Shown piece by piece: positions 25,124-34,671 of a stretch of 64,000 nt of DNA. Both the position numbers and the translations under genes were made by a program. Positions within the stretch are counted from its first letter, which is position 1, and each line of letters begins with the position of its first letter. The notes beneath the pieces were generated by a model. That model was not told the DNA's origin, did not search any database, and worked only from the letters and a program-made list of their open reading frames with translations. Source of the stretch: UBA7239 sp964509075 (lineage in GTDB: Bacteria; Pseudomonadota; Gammaproteobacteria; Pseudomonadales; UBA7239); NCBI GenBank assembly GCA_964509075.1, contig CAZDWC010000004.1, positions 62,001 through 126,000 of the forward strand. Direction: 5' to 3'.

Positions 25124-26308
25124 GTGAACAGCAATTCTTTTACTGCTTTCATCAAAAACATGCTGTTCGCATTCATTCTGTTTGCCATTGTCGCAGCGTC
25201 GCTCGAATTGGCAGCGACGCTGATACTCAAACGCTATCCGGATATTCAATCCACACGCGCATATCTATCAGGCGAACAACAATCGCAGCTGGACATGAAC
25301 AGCGTTTCACAAGCGTATCTACTCTACGTCCCTGCGCCGAATTACGTCACACCGTGGGATGGTGTCAAACAGAATAATGCCGATGGCTATCGGGGTGATG
25401 CCGTCCCTCTGCAACGCACAGCAAACAGTTTACGTGTGTTGTTTCTGGGCGGCTCCACCACCTACGGCGAAGGCGTAAGTCATCCCGAGGAAGCTTTTCC
25501 TGCCCAAGTTGGCAAGCTTCTGCGCGAAGACCCTCGCTTTGCTGGCCAGCAAGTCGAAATCATCAATGCCGGTTTGCGCTTTGGCACTACCGCAGAAATT
25601 CTTACCCACTACCTGCTGAAGTTTCGTTACTACAAGCCAGACATGGTGGTAATCAATCCGGGTGGCAATGATCCTGTGTCCTATATCGTCCATGAATATG
25701 AGCCGGATTACAGCAACTGGCGCAAAACTGCTCCCGGGTTGCAGCCCCTCAAAAACCATGCGCGCTGGCTGCTGAAATCTCGCGCTGCCAGTATTGCTGT
25801 GGTGCTGCTGTTTTTTCCCGACTACGCAACAGGCCAAGCCTTCAGCCACATGGGCGAGGCTACGCCCGCGCAGTGGTTTCAGCCGCGCGAAAAAGATCAT
25901 CTGCACATTGACGAGCTGGCGTTTCACAACAATCTTGTCAGTGTCATCCGCGAAATCAAAAACGACGGTGCCGATGTGTTTCTGATCTCGTATCAAGGCA
26001 ATCCCTTTGATAAGGATGATCAGAAAACATTTCGCCGTCTTTACGACCACGAAGAAAACGTACTGCGCATCATTGGCGAGGAGTTGTCAGTGCCTTATGC
26101 ACCCTTCCCGCTCGACAAGTTGCCCGAAAATCTCTGGGTGGATGCCTCGCACATCAATGCCGAAGGTGAGCGCATCAAGGCGCGCTATGTTTTTGGCCAT
26201 ATTGCCGACACGTTGGCCGCCCGTCAGCCACCCAAACCGGTAGCCACCCCCGCAGACGCTGTACTCGAACTGCCGCCCTGGAATGAGCGCCTGCATCCGG
26301 CGAAATGA
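25124..26308 (+). CDS. SGNH/GDSL-type hydrolase, membrane-anchored
   Basis: This 394-residue protein has an N-terminal membrane helix (MLFAFILFAIVAASLELAA) and an extracytoplasmic SGNH hydrolase domain. Block I is LGGSTTYGEG with the nucleophilic Ser, the oxyanion block III is NPGGND, and block V is DASHINAEGE with the Asp-His pair. Such proteins act as acyl- or acetyl-esterases on glycans or lipids. The gene is 32 nt behind the SPOR gene on the same strand and may be cotranscribed, which would fit an envelope polysaccharide substrate. Substrate unknown. Confidence 0.82.
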   Translation: MNSNSFTAFIKNMLFAFILFAIVAASLELAATLILKRYPDIQSTRAYLSGEQQSQLDMNSVSQAYLLYVPAPNYVTPWDGVKQNNADGYRGDAVPLQRTANSLRVLFLGGSTTYGEGVSHPEEAFPAQVGKLLREDPRFAGQQVEIINAGLRFGTTAEILTHYLLKFRYYKPDMVVINPGGNDPVSYIVHEYEPDYSNWRKTAPGLQPLKNHARWLLKSRAASIAVVLLFFPDYATGQAFSHMGEATPAQWFQPREKDHLHIDELAFHNNLVSVIREIKNDGADVFLISYQGNPFDKDDQKTFRRLYDHEENVLRIIGEELSVPYAPFPLDKLPENLWVDASHINAEGERIKARYVFGHIADTLAARQPPKPVATPADAVLELPPWNERLHPAK

Positions 26309-26436
26309 GCTCATCTGTTTTGTCAGTCAATCTGGCGCTTTTGGTTATTGCCTCTTCCATTCCGGCCGCTATCCTTTGACGCTGCAGATTTCCGTTACTT
26401 CCATCAACTGTTCCAACTCACCAGAAGGTAAGCACT

Positions 26437-27639
26437 ATGGCGCAAGCATTTATTTTTGACGCTATCCGCACGCCGCGCGGCAGAGGCAAGGCCGGTGGCG
26501 GGCTTTACGAAGTGAAGCCCGTCGATATGGTCAAGAACCTGCTCGACGCCATGCAGACTCGCAACAAGCTCGATCCCGCTGCCGTGGAAGACATGATCCT
26601 CGCCACCGGTGAGCCGGTAAACGAGCAGGGCCAGAACATCGCCAAGACCGCGCTGGTGTATGCCGGCTGGGACAATGTCACCACGGGTGCACAGCTGCAC
26701 CGCTACTGTGCTGGCGGTCTGGATGCTTGCAACAATGCCGCTGCCAAGGTGCGCGCCGGCTTTGAAGACCTGGTACTGGCCGGCGGCGTGGAATCCATGT
26801 CGCGTCTCGGCATCGGCGCTTCCGGTGCTGCAGCTGGCGATCCGTGGGTGGCCATGCACAGCTACGGCGTGTCGCAAGGCATTGGCGCCGACCTGGTGGC
26901 CACGCAGGACGGCTTCACCCGTGCAGATATCGACAAGTACGCACTGATGTCACAACAGCGCGCCAGCAAGGCATGGGAAAAAGGCTACTTCAAGAAATCC
27001 ATCGTGCCGGTGAAAGACATCAACGGCGTCACCATCCTTGCGCACGACGAACTGGTGCGCAAAGACACCACGCTGGAAGGTCTCGCCAAACTGAAACCCT
27101 CGTTCCAGATGTTCGGCGATTTCGGCCACACCGATTTCCTGAAATTCAAATACCCCGATATCCAGGGTATTGATCACGTACACACCGCCGGCAACTCCTC
27201 CGGTGTGGTCGATGGCGCGTCACTGGTCTTGATCGGCAACGAGAAAGCCGCCAAGGCACACAACCTGAAGCCGCGCGCGCGCATCGTCGCCTGTGCACTG
27301 ACCGGCACCGAGCCTTCGATCATGTTGACGGGCCCTGCGCCCGCAACCTTGAAAGCCTTGAAGCAGGCAAAACTGAAAGTGTCCGACATCGATTTGTTCG
27401 AACTGAACGAAGCGTTTGCATCCGTGGTGTTGCGCTTCCAGAAAGTGCTGGGCATTCCCGACAGCAAGATCAATGTCAACGGCGGCGCGATTGCCATGGG
27501 TCACCCGATCGGTGCCACCGGCGGCATGATTCTCGGTGCGCTGGTCGACGAACTGGAGCGCCGCAAACTGAAGCGCGGCGTGGCAACACTGTGCGCAGGT
27601 GGTGGTATCGGTATCGCCACTGTTGTTGAACTGGTTTGA
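26437..27639 (+). CDS. fadA: Acetyl-CoA C-acyltransferase (thiolase), FadA type
   Basis: This 400-residue thiolase performs the last step of beta-oxidation. The nucleophile lies in LHRYCAGGLDACNNAA, the conserved His in the GHPIGATGG loop, and the second catalytic Cys in TLCAGGGIGIA. It is the promoter-proximal gene of a two-gene operon with a FadB-type protein 11 nt downstream, forming the usual trifunctional alpha2beta2 complex, though in fadA-fadB order, which is the reverse of E. coli fadBA. An AGAAGG ribosome binding site precedes the ATG. It may serve fatty acids generally or steroid side chains; the sequence does not decide. Confidence 0.92.
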   Translation: MAQAFIFDAIRTPRGRGKAGGGLYEVKPVDMVKNLLDAMQTRNKLDPAAVEDMILATGEPVNEQGQNIAKTALVYAGWDNVTTGAQLHRYCAGGLDACNNAAAKVRAGFEDLVLAGGVESMSRLGIGASGAAAGDPWVAMHSYGVSQGIGADLVATQDGFTRADIDKYALMSQQRASKAWEKGYFKKSIVPVKDINGVTILAHDELVRKDTTLEGLAKLKPSFQMFGDFGHTDFLKFKYPDIQGIDHVHTAGNSSGVVDGASLVLIGNEKAAKAHNLKPRARIVACALTGTEPSIMLTGPAPATLKALKQAKLKVSDIDLFELNEAFASVVLRFQKVLGIPDSKINVNGGAIAMGHPIGATGGMILGALVDELERRKLKRGVATLCAGGGIGIATVVELV

Positions 27640-27650
27640 GGTTGAGAGAC

Positions 27651-29813
27651 ATGAGTTACATCAAACTGAAAAAAGACGCTGACGGCATTGTTGAACTGAT
27701 TTTTGATCAGCCGGGCGAAAAAGTGAACAAGATGGGCGATGAATACATCACCGCCATGAGCAAAGCCGTTGACGATCTGGTCAAGATGAAAGACAAGATC
27801 AAGGGCGTGTATGTGCGTTCAGGCAAGGATACTTTCTTCGGCGGCGGCGATTTGAACGCACTGCTGGAAATGCCGACCAAAATGGACGAGAAAGAAGCCA
27901 CGCAAAAATTTGAAGGCATTCTCAACGCCAAAAAACCACTGCGCATTCTCGAAACACTGGGCGTGCCCGTGGTGGTCGGCATCAACGGTGCCGCACTCGG
28001 CGGTGGTTATGAAATCGCACTGGCCTGTCACCACCGCATCGCCATTGATCGCGCTGATGTGAAAATGGGCTTGCCAGAGGCGCAACTCGGTTTGATGCCG
28101 GGAGCCGGCGGCGTGGTGCGCATGGTGCGCAAGCACGGTTGCCAGAACGCCATCCAGTTCATCAGCCAAGGCTCACAGTTTGCAGGCAGTAAAGCCCTGG
28201 AAAAAGGTTTTGTCGATGAACTCGCCAGCGACGAGAAAGACATGCACGCCAAGGCGAAAGCGTGGATTCTCGCCAACCCGGCAGCGAAACAACCGTGGGA
28301 TCAACCGGGCTTCAAGATTCCCGGCGGTTCACCGGCAGACAAGGATCCGGATCAAGGCCTGGTTGGTCTGTTCTACTTTGGCCCTGTAAATGTGATGAAT
28401 TCCACCAAGGGCAACTTCCCGGCACCGAAAGCGATTTTCGCTTGCGTGCATGATGTGGCTCGTGTGGACTTCGACACCGCAGAAAAAATCGAAGCACGTT
28501 ACTTCCTGCATCTGATGACCTCGCAAGTGGCGAAAAACATGATTCGCACCTTCTTCTTCCAGCTGCAGGCACTGGAAAAAGGCGCGAGCCGTCCGCAAGG
28601 CGTGAAGCCGACTGCCGTGAAAAAACTCGGCATTCTCGGCGCCGGTCAGATGGGCGCGGGTCTGGCGTATCTCGCCGCACAGAAAGGCATTGAAGTGGTG
28701 TTGAAAGACGTCAACATGGAAAATGCCGAGAAGGGCAAAAGCTACAGCGAGAAAGTCGGTGGCAAGGACAAGAAGATGACGCCGGAAAAACTGGCGAAAA
28801 TCCTGTCGTTAATCAAACCAACCGACAAAGTTGAAGACCTCAAAGGCTGCGACTTCGTCATCGAAGCTGTGTTTGAAAATCGCGCAGTAAAAGCAGCGGT
28901 AACCAAAGAAGCCGAAGCGGTATTGGGCAAGGATGCGATTTTTGCATCCAACACTTCAGCACTGCCGATTACCGAACTCGCCGAAGCTTCTGCGCGCCCG
29001 GCCAATTTCATCGGCATGCATTTCTTCTCGCCGGCAGAAAAAATGCCGTTGGTGGAAATTATTTGCGGCAAGAAAACTTCCAAAGAGGCATTGGCGAAAG
29101 CGTTTGACCTCGGCATCCTGCTCGGCAAGAAACCGATCGTCGTCAATGACGCACCAGGCTTCTTCACCACCCGCGTCATCGGCGCCACCATCACTGAAGG
29201 TGCGCAAATGGTGATTGAAGGTGTGAACCCGGTGTTGATCGAAAGCGCAGCGGCATTCAACGGCTCACCGGTTGGCCCGCTGGCAGCGCTGGATGAAATC
29301 AGCCTGGAAACCGCCTACAAGAACGGCAAGCAGGCGCAGGACGATGAGAAGGCACTCGGCCGCAAGCCGGTCAATAACGCCACTTTCGATCTCGTGGAAA
29401 AAATGGTCACCAAACTGGATCGCAAAGGCAAGATCTACGGCGGCGGTTTCTATGACTATCCGGAAGGCGGCAAGAAAATCATCTGGCCGGGCCTGAAAGC
29501 GCAGTACGCGAAAAAAGGTTACGCCGACGTGCCGTTTGAAGACATCAAGGATCGCTTGGTGTTTTCACAAGTCATTGAAGCCGTGAAGGCGATGGAAGAA
29601 GGCGTGATCACCTCCGTGGCTGACGGCAACATCGGCTCCATCATGGGCATCGGTTTCCCGCCGCATGTGGGCGGCGTGTACCAGTGCATCAACCACTGGG
29701 GCGTGAAAAACTTTGTTGCGCGTGCGAACGAACTGGCCAAAAAATACGGCAAGCGTTTCGAGCCGCCGAAGTTGTTGAAAGACAAGGCGAAGAAAAACGA
29801 GTTGTTTGTTTGA
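27651..29813 (+). CDS. fadB: 3-hydroxyacyl-CoA dehydrogenase/enoyl-CoA hydratase, FadB/FadJ type
   Basis: This 720-residue bifunctional enzyme has an N-terminal crotonase domain (about 1-200; oxyanion-hole segment GINGAALGGGYEIALACHHR and catalytic PEAQLGLMPGAGG). The NAD-binding 3-hydroxyacyl-CoA dehydrogenase domain starts near residue 322 (LGILGAGQMGAGLAYLAAQ), with the catalytic HFFSPAEKMPLVEI. C-terminal dehydrogenase repeats follow. The ATG at 27651 has GAGG about 10 nt upstream, and the short extension to 27636 is unlikely. It follows fadA with an 11-nt gap. A strong terminator lies 20 nt beyond the stop codon. Confidence 0.94.
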   Translation: MSYIKLKKDADGIVELIFDQPGEKVNKMGDEYITAMSKAVDDLVKMKDKIKGVYVRSGKDTFFGGGDLNALLEMPTKMDEKEATQKFEGILNAKKPLRILETLGVPVVVGINGAALGGGYEIALACHHRIAIDRADVKMGLPEAQLGLMPGAGGVVRMVRKHGCQNAIQFISQGSQFAGSKALEKGFVDELASDEKDMHAKAKAWILANPAAKQPWDQPGFKIPGGSPADKDPDQGLVGLFYFGPVNVMNSTKGNFPAPKAIFACVHDVARVDFDTAEKIEARYFLHLMTSQVAKNMIRTFFFQLQALEKGASRPQGVKPTAVKKLGILGAGQMGAGLAYLAAQKGIEVVLKDVNMENAEKGKSYSEKVGGKDKKMTPEKLAKILSLIKPTDKVEDLKGCDFVIEAVFENRAVKAAVTKEAEAVLGKDAIFASNTSALPITELAEASARPANFIGMHFFSPAEKMPLVEIICGKKTSKEALAKAFDLGILLGKKPIVVNDAPGFFTTRVIGATITEGAQMVIEGVNPVLIESAAAFNGSPVGPLAALDEISLETAYKNGKQAQDDEKALGRKPVNNATFDLVEKMVTKLDRKGKIYGGGFYDYPEGGKKIIWPGLKAQYAKKGYADVPFEDIKDRLVFSQVIEAVKAMEEGVITSVADGNIGSIMGIGFPPHVGGVYQCINHWGVKNFVARANELAKKYGKRFEPPKLLKDKAKKNELFV

Positions 29814-29832
29814 TAGTGCAGTGAAATAAAAA

Positions 29833-29856
29833 GGGCGACGCGAGTCGCCCTTTTTT
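29833..29856 (+). terminator. Intrinsic terminator after fadB
   Basis: A GGGCGAC-GCGA-GTCGCCC hairpin is followed by six T. An A-run before the stem makes it usable from the minus strand too. Confidence 0.9.
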
Positions 29857-29861
29857 GTGGG

Positions 29862-29897
29862 CGTTCCACTGCGCAACTGATATTGCGCAGTGGAACG
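29862..29897. repeat. Perfect 15-bp inverted repeat
   Basis: CGTTCCACTGCGCAA and its exact complement are separated by CTGATA. The element ends 6 nt from the stop codon of the PPOX-family gene and 5 nt from the fadB terminator. It can act as a transcript-end hairpin for the minus-strand gene, but has no T-run of its own. Confidence 0.8.
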
Positions 29898-29903
29898 GAC
29901 GGA

Positions 29904-30383
29904 TTAGCCGCGCACGATGCCGATGTTTTCCGGTTTGCCTTCGGTGGCGTGCACATACTCGGCACGCACGCGTGTCGGCTTCACAGTGAAGGTGATGCGC
30001 ACGTCACCGGGCTGGTCGAACGGATACACATCCTGTTTCATGTATTTCTGCGCGATGCTGTTGATGAAGCGGCGATCCGTGTCTTCCTCGATTTCTACCT
30101 TGCCGCGAATCTCGAGATAACGCCACGGATTCGCCGGATCGACAATGCACAAGGCCACACGCTGATCACCCGCGAGATTCTTGTACTTCTGGCGGGCTTT
30201 CAGCGTACTGAAGCGCACGTATTCACCATCCCACACGAACGCCACCACGTTGTTGGCCAGTGAGCCGTCGGGCATCACCATCGCCACCTGCGCGTAGTTG
30301 TTACCGCGCAAGATGTCGTAGTGACTTTCCGGGATCACGTTTTTCGCGTCTTTATTTTTTTCAGCATCAACCGGCTTCTGCAT
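29904..30383 (-). CDS. Pyridoxamine 5'-phosphate oxidase family (PPOX) protein
   Basis: This 159-residue split-barrel flavin-binding protein includes ILRGNNYAQVAMVMPDGSLANNVVAFVWDGEYVRFST and RVALCIVDPANPWRYLEIRGKVEI, segments typical of the PPOX class that binds FMN or F420 and handles diverse redox substrates. It is too short and divergent to be PdxH. The ATG at 30383 (MQKPVDAEKN) overlaps the last 17 nt of the large ferredoxin-oxidoreductase gene, so the two are cotranscribed. Which cofactor it binds cannot be read from the sequence. Confidence 0.8.
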   Translation of the reverse strand: MQKPVDAEKNKDAKNVIPESHYDILRGNNYAQVAMVMPDGSLANNVVAFVWDGEYVRFSTLKARQKYKNLAGDQRVALCIVDPANPWRYLEIRGKVEIEEDTDRRFINSIAQKYMKQDVYPFDQPGDVRITFTVKPTRVRAEYVHATEGKPENIGIVRG

Positions 30384-33300
30384 ACTGGACTCCTGTGCCT
30401 TGCGGCCTGGACGGGTTGCGGAACTCGGCGAGCAATTGCGCCTCTTTCGCTTTCGCGCGTTCGATATGCGCATCTTTCACCACATCGTAGCCGCGTATTT
30501 CTTCAGGAATTTTCGCAAGCTTGACAGCCGTGGCGTAATTGTCGGCATTCAGTGCCGGCAGAATCACGTTGATCAGCAGGTTTTCGTACTGCGTAATCAG
30601 TGTGCGCTCCAGTTTACGGTGCGGAAAGTAACCGAAAATATCGAAAGCTGTGCCGCGCAGAAACTTGAGTTTGGCCAACCACTCGAACGCGGTGAACATG
30701 CCGGAACCGAACACGGTTTTCTTGTAGCGGCCGGTCAGCGGATCGCGGCGTGACAACAGCGGCGGCGCCAGATGCACTTCGAGCTCGAAGTCGCCTTCAA
30801 ACTGCTTCTCCAGATTCTTCCTGAACTCACCGGACGTATACAGACGCGCCACTTCGTATTCGTCTTTGTACGACAACAGTTTCGAATAGTAGGTAGCCAC
30901 CGCTTTCGCCAGCTCATCGCCACCGAATTTTTGCTGTTCGGCAGTCGCCACTTTTTCCACCAGCGCCTTGTACTTCGCGGCGAGCTCTGCATTCTGGTAA
31001 CCGGTGAGATGCTCGACGCGATGCGCGATGATCTCGGCCAGTGTTTTCGGCTTCACTTCCAGTTCGCCCAGCATTTGCGGACGCGCAGCTTCCAGCACTT
31101 TTTCCATGTTGTGCGCCGCCATGCGGCCCCACTGGAAAGTGCGCTTGTTCATTTCCACCGACACACCGTTCATCTCGATCGCCTTCATGATCGATTCGAG
31201 TGACAACGGAATAAAACCTTTCTGCCAGGCATAGCCGACCTGGAACAGGTTGGAGGCAATCGCGTCACCAAACAGCGCTGTAGCCAGTTGTGCAGCGGGG
31301 ATCACGAAGGTGTGCTCCGCACCCGCAGTGTTCTGCAGCGCCTTTTCCATCGTCGAACTGGAGAGATCCAGGTTCGGGTTAGCTGCAAATTCGCTGGTCG
31401 GCGCCACGAAACTGTTTACCACGAGATTGGTGCGGCCCTGCTGAATTTTCGACACCGCTTCCATGCCGGCGGTGACCACGATGTCACAGCCGAGGATCAG
31501 ATCTGCGCGCTGGGTGGCAATGCGCACAGAGTGCAAATCTTCCGGCGTTTTGCCGATGCGGATGTGACTGGTCACCGGGCCGTTTTTCTGTGACAGACCG
31601 ACAACGTCGAGGCAGGAAACGCCCTTGCCTTCCAGATGCGACGCCATGCCGAGCAAGGCGCCGATGGTGACAACACCCGTACCGCCGATGCCGGTGACCA
31701 ATACGTTCACCGGTTGCGACAAATCCGGCAGTGTCGGCTGCGGCATGCTGGCAAACAATTCTGCTTCCAGATTCGCTGTCGCCGCGCCTTTTTTCATTTT
31801 GCGCGGCTGGCCGTGATGCACAGTGACGAAACTCGGACACATGCCTTTCGGGCAGGAGAAATCCTTGTTGCACGCCGACTGGTTGATGCGGCGCTTGCGA
31901 CCGAAATCGGTTTCGATCGGTTCAATGGCGATACAGTTGGATTGCACCGAGCAATCACCACAACCTTCGCACACCAGTTCGTTGATGAAGATGCGCTTGT
32001 CCGGGTCAGGAAACTTGCCGCGCTTGCGCAAGCGGCGTTTCTCGGTGGCACAAGTCTGGTCGTAAATAATGACGGTGGTGCCTGCCATTTCACGCAATTC
32101 ACGCTGCACGGCATCCAGTTCGTCGCGATGACGGAATTCGGTATGCGGCGGGAACTTGCTCTTGTCGTGTTTGGCAAGATCGTCGGACACCAGCACCACT
32201 TTTTTCGCGCCTTCCGATGTCACCTGATGCGCCACTTCCGGCGCGGTGATTTCGCCTTCGAGGTGCGAGCCTTCAATCGGCTGGCCACCCGTCATCGCAA
32301 TCGCCCCGTTCAACAAAATCTTGAACGTGATATTTACTTTCGCCGCAACGGTGGCGCGAATCGCCAGCAAGCCGGAATGGAAGTAAGTGCCGTCACCGAG
32401 ATTCTGGAAAATGTGTTCCATGTTGGTGAACGGTGCCTGACCGATCCACGGCGCACCTTCACCGCCCATCTGGAACAGCGCCTTGGTGCGGCGCTCCGGC
32501 AACCACACCGCCATACCGTGGCAACCGATACCACCCATGGCGATAGAACCTTCTGGCACATTGGTAGACGTGTTGTGCGGACAACCGGAACAGAAACTCG
32601 GCAGACGCACCAGATTGGTGGCGCTGCTCGCAGCAATCACGCCACAGGCATTCGGTTTCAGATAGGTTTCTATCTGTTCATCCTGCACACGTTTCAGCAA
32701 ACGCGCACCGAGAACTCTTGCCACCGTCGCGGCATCCAGTTCGCCTTCCGACGGTACCAACGGCGCTCCGGTCTCGTCATTTTTCCCAACCAGCAGCGGG
32801 CGTTTTTCTGCCGGCAGGTTGAACAGAATCTTGGCGATCTGGTCTTCCATGAAGGAACGCTTTTCTTCAATGACCAGCAACTCGTCGCAACCGTCGGCAA
32901 ATTCGCGCAGGCCTTGCGGCTCCAGCGGCCAGGTCATCGCTACTTTGTAAATCGCGATGCCGAGTTGTTCGGCGCGTGTTTCATCGACGCCCAGTTCTTC
33001 CAGTGCATCGCGCACGTCGAGATAGGCTTTGCCGGTGGTAACAATACCGAGCTTCTTGTTGTTGCCGCCGAGCACGACCTTGTCGAGTTTGTTGGCGCGC
33101 GCAAAAGCTTGTGCCGCCAGCAAACGCTGCTGGAACTGGCGTTTTTCCGCCATGATCGGCAACACACCGAAAGCACTGTTCAACGAGCCTGGTGCCACAT
33201 CGAAATCTTCCGGAATTTTGATTTCCACGCGATGCGGATCGACATAAACAGACGCAGAAGACTCGACGGTATCGGTGACGCAGATGAAACCGATCCAGCA

Positions 33301-33876
33301 ACCGGAATAACGCGCCATGGCGAAACCGTACAGACCGTAATCGAGATAATCCTGCACCGTGGCCGGATTCAGCACCGGCATGGAGAAGTGCAGGAAAGCA
33401 TGTTCGGATTGGTGCGCAATCGTCGATGACTTGGCGCCGTGATCATCGCCTGCCAGACACAGCACACCGCCGTATTGTGAGGAGCCGCTGTAGGAACCGT
33501 GCTTGATGGCATCGCCAGAGCGATCCACACCGGGGCCTTTGCCGTACCAGATGCCAAATACGCCGTCGTATTTCGCACCTTCGAGCAGGTTCACCTGCTG
33601 CGAACCCCAGACCGACGTCGCTGCCAGGTCTTCGTTCACACCCGGCTCGAAGTGAATGTGGTTGGCCACCAAGTGCTTCTTGGCGTTCCACAACTGCAAG
33701 TCATAGATACCCAGCGGGCTGCCGCGGTAACCGGAGATGAAACCGGCGGTATTGAGGCCGGCCTTGAGGTCGCGCTGGCGCTGCATGATGGGCAGGCGCA
33801 CCAGGGCTTGCGAGCCGGTGAGGAAGATGCGGCCGGATTCGAGGGTGTACTTGTCGTCGAGTGACACTTCTTGCAT
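30367..33876 (-). CDS. Indolepyruvate ferredoxin oxidoreductase family protein (fused IorA/IorB type)
   Basis: This 1169-residue 2-oxoacid:ferredoxin oxidoreductase has all domains on one chain. The N-terminal pyrimidine-type domain opens with GRIFLTGSQALVRLP. A TPP-binding domain follows near residues 420-560 (FCSGCPHNTSTN, GGEGAPWIGQAP, GDGTYFHSG). A ferredoxin-like segment with CEGCGDCSVQSNC and a further Cys pair FSCPKGMC comes next. The gamma-type domain has VTGIGGTGVVTIGALLGMA, and a long C-terminal region (DUF6537-like) ends the protein. Proteobacterial homologues oxidise arylpyruvates or branched 2-oxoacids to acyl-CoA. An AGA/GGT purine stretch precedes the start at 33876. The upstream gap has two palindromes and possible promoter boxes. 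Confidence 0.9.
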   Translation of the reverse strand: MQEVSLDDKYTLESGRIFLTGSQALVRLPIMQRQRDLKAGLNTAGFISGYRGSPLGIYDLQLWNAKKHLVANHIHFEPGVNEDLAATSVWGSQQVNLLEGAKYDGVFGIWYGKGPGVDRSGDAIKHGSYSGSSQYGGVLCLAGDDHGAKSSTIAHQSEHAFLHFSMPVLNPATVQDYLDYGLYGFAMARYSGCWIGFICVTDTVESSASVYVDPHRVEIKIPEDFDVAPGSLNSAFGVLPIMAEKRQFQQRLLAAQAFARANKLDKVVLGGNNKKLGIVTTGKAYLDVRDALEELGVDETRAEQLGIAIYKVAMTWPLEPQGLREFADGCDELLVIEEKRSFMEDQIAKILFNLPAEKRPLLVGKNDETGAPLVPSEGELDAATVARVLGARLLKRVQDEQIETYLKPNACGVIAASSATNLVRLPSFCSGCPHNTSTNVPEGSIAMGGIGCHGMAVWLPERRTKALFQMGGEGAPWIGQAPFTNMEHIFQNLGDGTYFHSGLLAIRATVAAKVNITFKILLNGAIAMTGGQPIEGSHLEGEITAPEVAHQVTSEGAKKVVLVSDDLAKHDKSKFPPHTEFRHRDELDAVQRELREMAGTTVIIYDQTCATEKRRLRKRGKFPDPDKRIFINELVCEGCGDCSVQSNCIAIEPIETDFGRKRRINQSACNKDFSCPKGMCPSFVTVHHGQPRKMKKGAATANLEAELFASMPQPTLPDLSQPVNVLVTGIGGTGVVTIGALLGMASHLEGKGVSCLDVVGLSQKNGPVTSHIRIGKTPEDLHSVRIATQRADLILGCDIVVTAGMEAVSKIQQGRTNLVVNSFVAPTSEFAANPNLDLSSSTMEKALQNTAGAEHTFVIPAAQLATALFGDAIASNLFQVGYAWQKGFIPLSLESIMKAIEMNGVSVEMNKRTFQWGRMAAHNMEKVLEAARPQMLGELEVKPKTLAEIIAHRVEHLTGYQNAELAAKYKALVEKVATAEQQKFGGDELAKAVATYYSKLLSYKDEYEVARLYTSGEFRKNLEKQFEGDFELEVHLAPPLLSRRDPLTGRYKKTVFGSGMFTAFEWLAKLKFLRGTAFDIFGYFPHRKLERTLITQYENLLINVILPALNADNYATAVKLAKIPEEIRGYDVVKDAHIERAKAKEAQLLAEFRNPSRPQGTGVQYAEAG

Positions 33877-33939
33877 GGGTGGTCTCTGGAGCAGGGAATG
33901 CGAGGGGCGAATTGTAGCCTTTATTGATGCCGTTTGGGG

Positions 33940-33990
33940 CTGTCAATGACAGTCAACAGGGTAGCCAAGAGACTCCTTACAGCTTGTAAG
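33940..33990. promoter_or_regulatory. Two short palindromes upstream of the ferredoxin oxidoreductase gene
   Basis: CTGTCA-A-TGACAG (33940-33952) overlaps a TTGACA on the minus strand that could be a -35 box. CTTACA-GCT-TGTAAG (33976-33990) lies 24 bp further upstream. Both are perfect 6-bp inverted repeats, which suggests operator sites; the regulator is not known. Confidence 0.35.
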
Positions 33991-34023
33991 TGAATGCCCG
34001 GCAATGATCCGCCCGCCCAGTTC

Positions 34024-34659
34024 CTACAACAACCGCTGCGGCGCAAATTGCCGCGCAGCTGCGCTGCTCGCAGTGTGCGTGACTGCTTCATGCAGGATGC
34101 GATCCGCTTCTACCGGCCCGCAGTATTCACACAACCCCACATAAGCGCGATTGATCAGCGCAGTCATCACCGGCAACGGCACTGCCGCTTCAATTACCGG
34201 CATGCTGCCGGTCAGCCACAATTCCAGTGAACGTTTTACGGCATTGCTCGCGTTCATCTTGCCGAGGCCGGCTGCGACGTAGCGGCGAATTTCCTGCCCG
34301 CGCAACAGACCTGCACCATCGGTGATCTGGCGGAACAACAACTGAAACACATGCAAGGCGGCATCCGCTTCTGCACCTTCTACCGCTGCATCACTGCTGC
34401 TGCCGGTTGCCACCTTGACATGCTTGTCGGTCAGCGCCTTGACCAGGCCTTGCAGGATCTGGCTGCGCTGCGCCTCCAGTGAAAACTGTGCGCAACACTC
34501 GCGCACAAAATATTGCAGCGAGAATGTCGGTTTGCCGGAATATTTTTCCTGCCAGAGCGCAACTGCCGCACTCACTTGCTGCGGCGTCATGAACGCAGAA
34601 AGCGCCTGCCGGATTGCTGCCGTGCGTTCATGGCTGCTCATGTTGATGGCCGAACTCAT
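34024..34659 (-). CDS. Uncharacterised protein encoded downstream of amt
   Basis: This 211-residue soluble, mostly helical protein has no recognised domain. The N-terminal part (HERTAAIRQALSAFMTPQQVSAAVALWQEKY) looks like a helical bundle. A central alanine-rich linker precedes a second helical region (RQEIRRYVAAGLGKMNASNAVKRSLELWL-like), and there are two Cys in GLCEYCGPVEADRIL. The ATG at 34659 has AGAGG eight bases upstream and is preferred to the GTG at 34668. The gene starts 12 nt after the amt stop codon on the same strand, the place often held by glnK-type or ammonium-linked genes; here no P-II sequence is seen. Function unknown. Confidence 0.7.
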   Translation of the reverse strand: MSSAINMSSHERTAAIRQALSAFMTPQQVSAAVALWQEKYSGKPTFSLQYFVRECCAQFSLEAQRSQILQGLVKALTDKHVKVATGSSSDAAVEGAEADAALHVFQLLFRQITDGAGLLRGQEIRRYVAAGLGKMNASNAVKRSLELWLTGSMPVIEAAVPLPVMTALINRAYVGLCEYCGPVEADRILHEAVTHTASSAAARQFAPQRLL

Positions 34660-34671
34660 GGGCAACACCTC

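Noticed and set aside
31636..33429. Plus-strand frame of 597 codons opposite the ferredoxin oxidoreductase
   Set aside because: Shadow of the coding strand, rich in His and Arg as typical for such frames.
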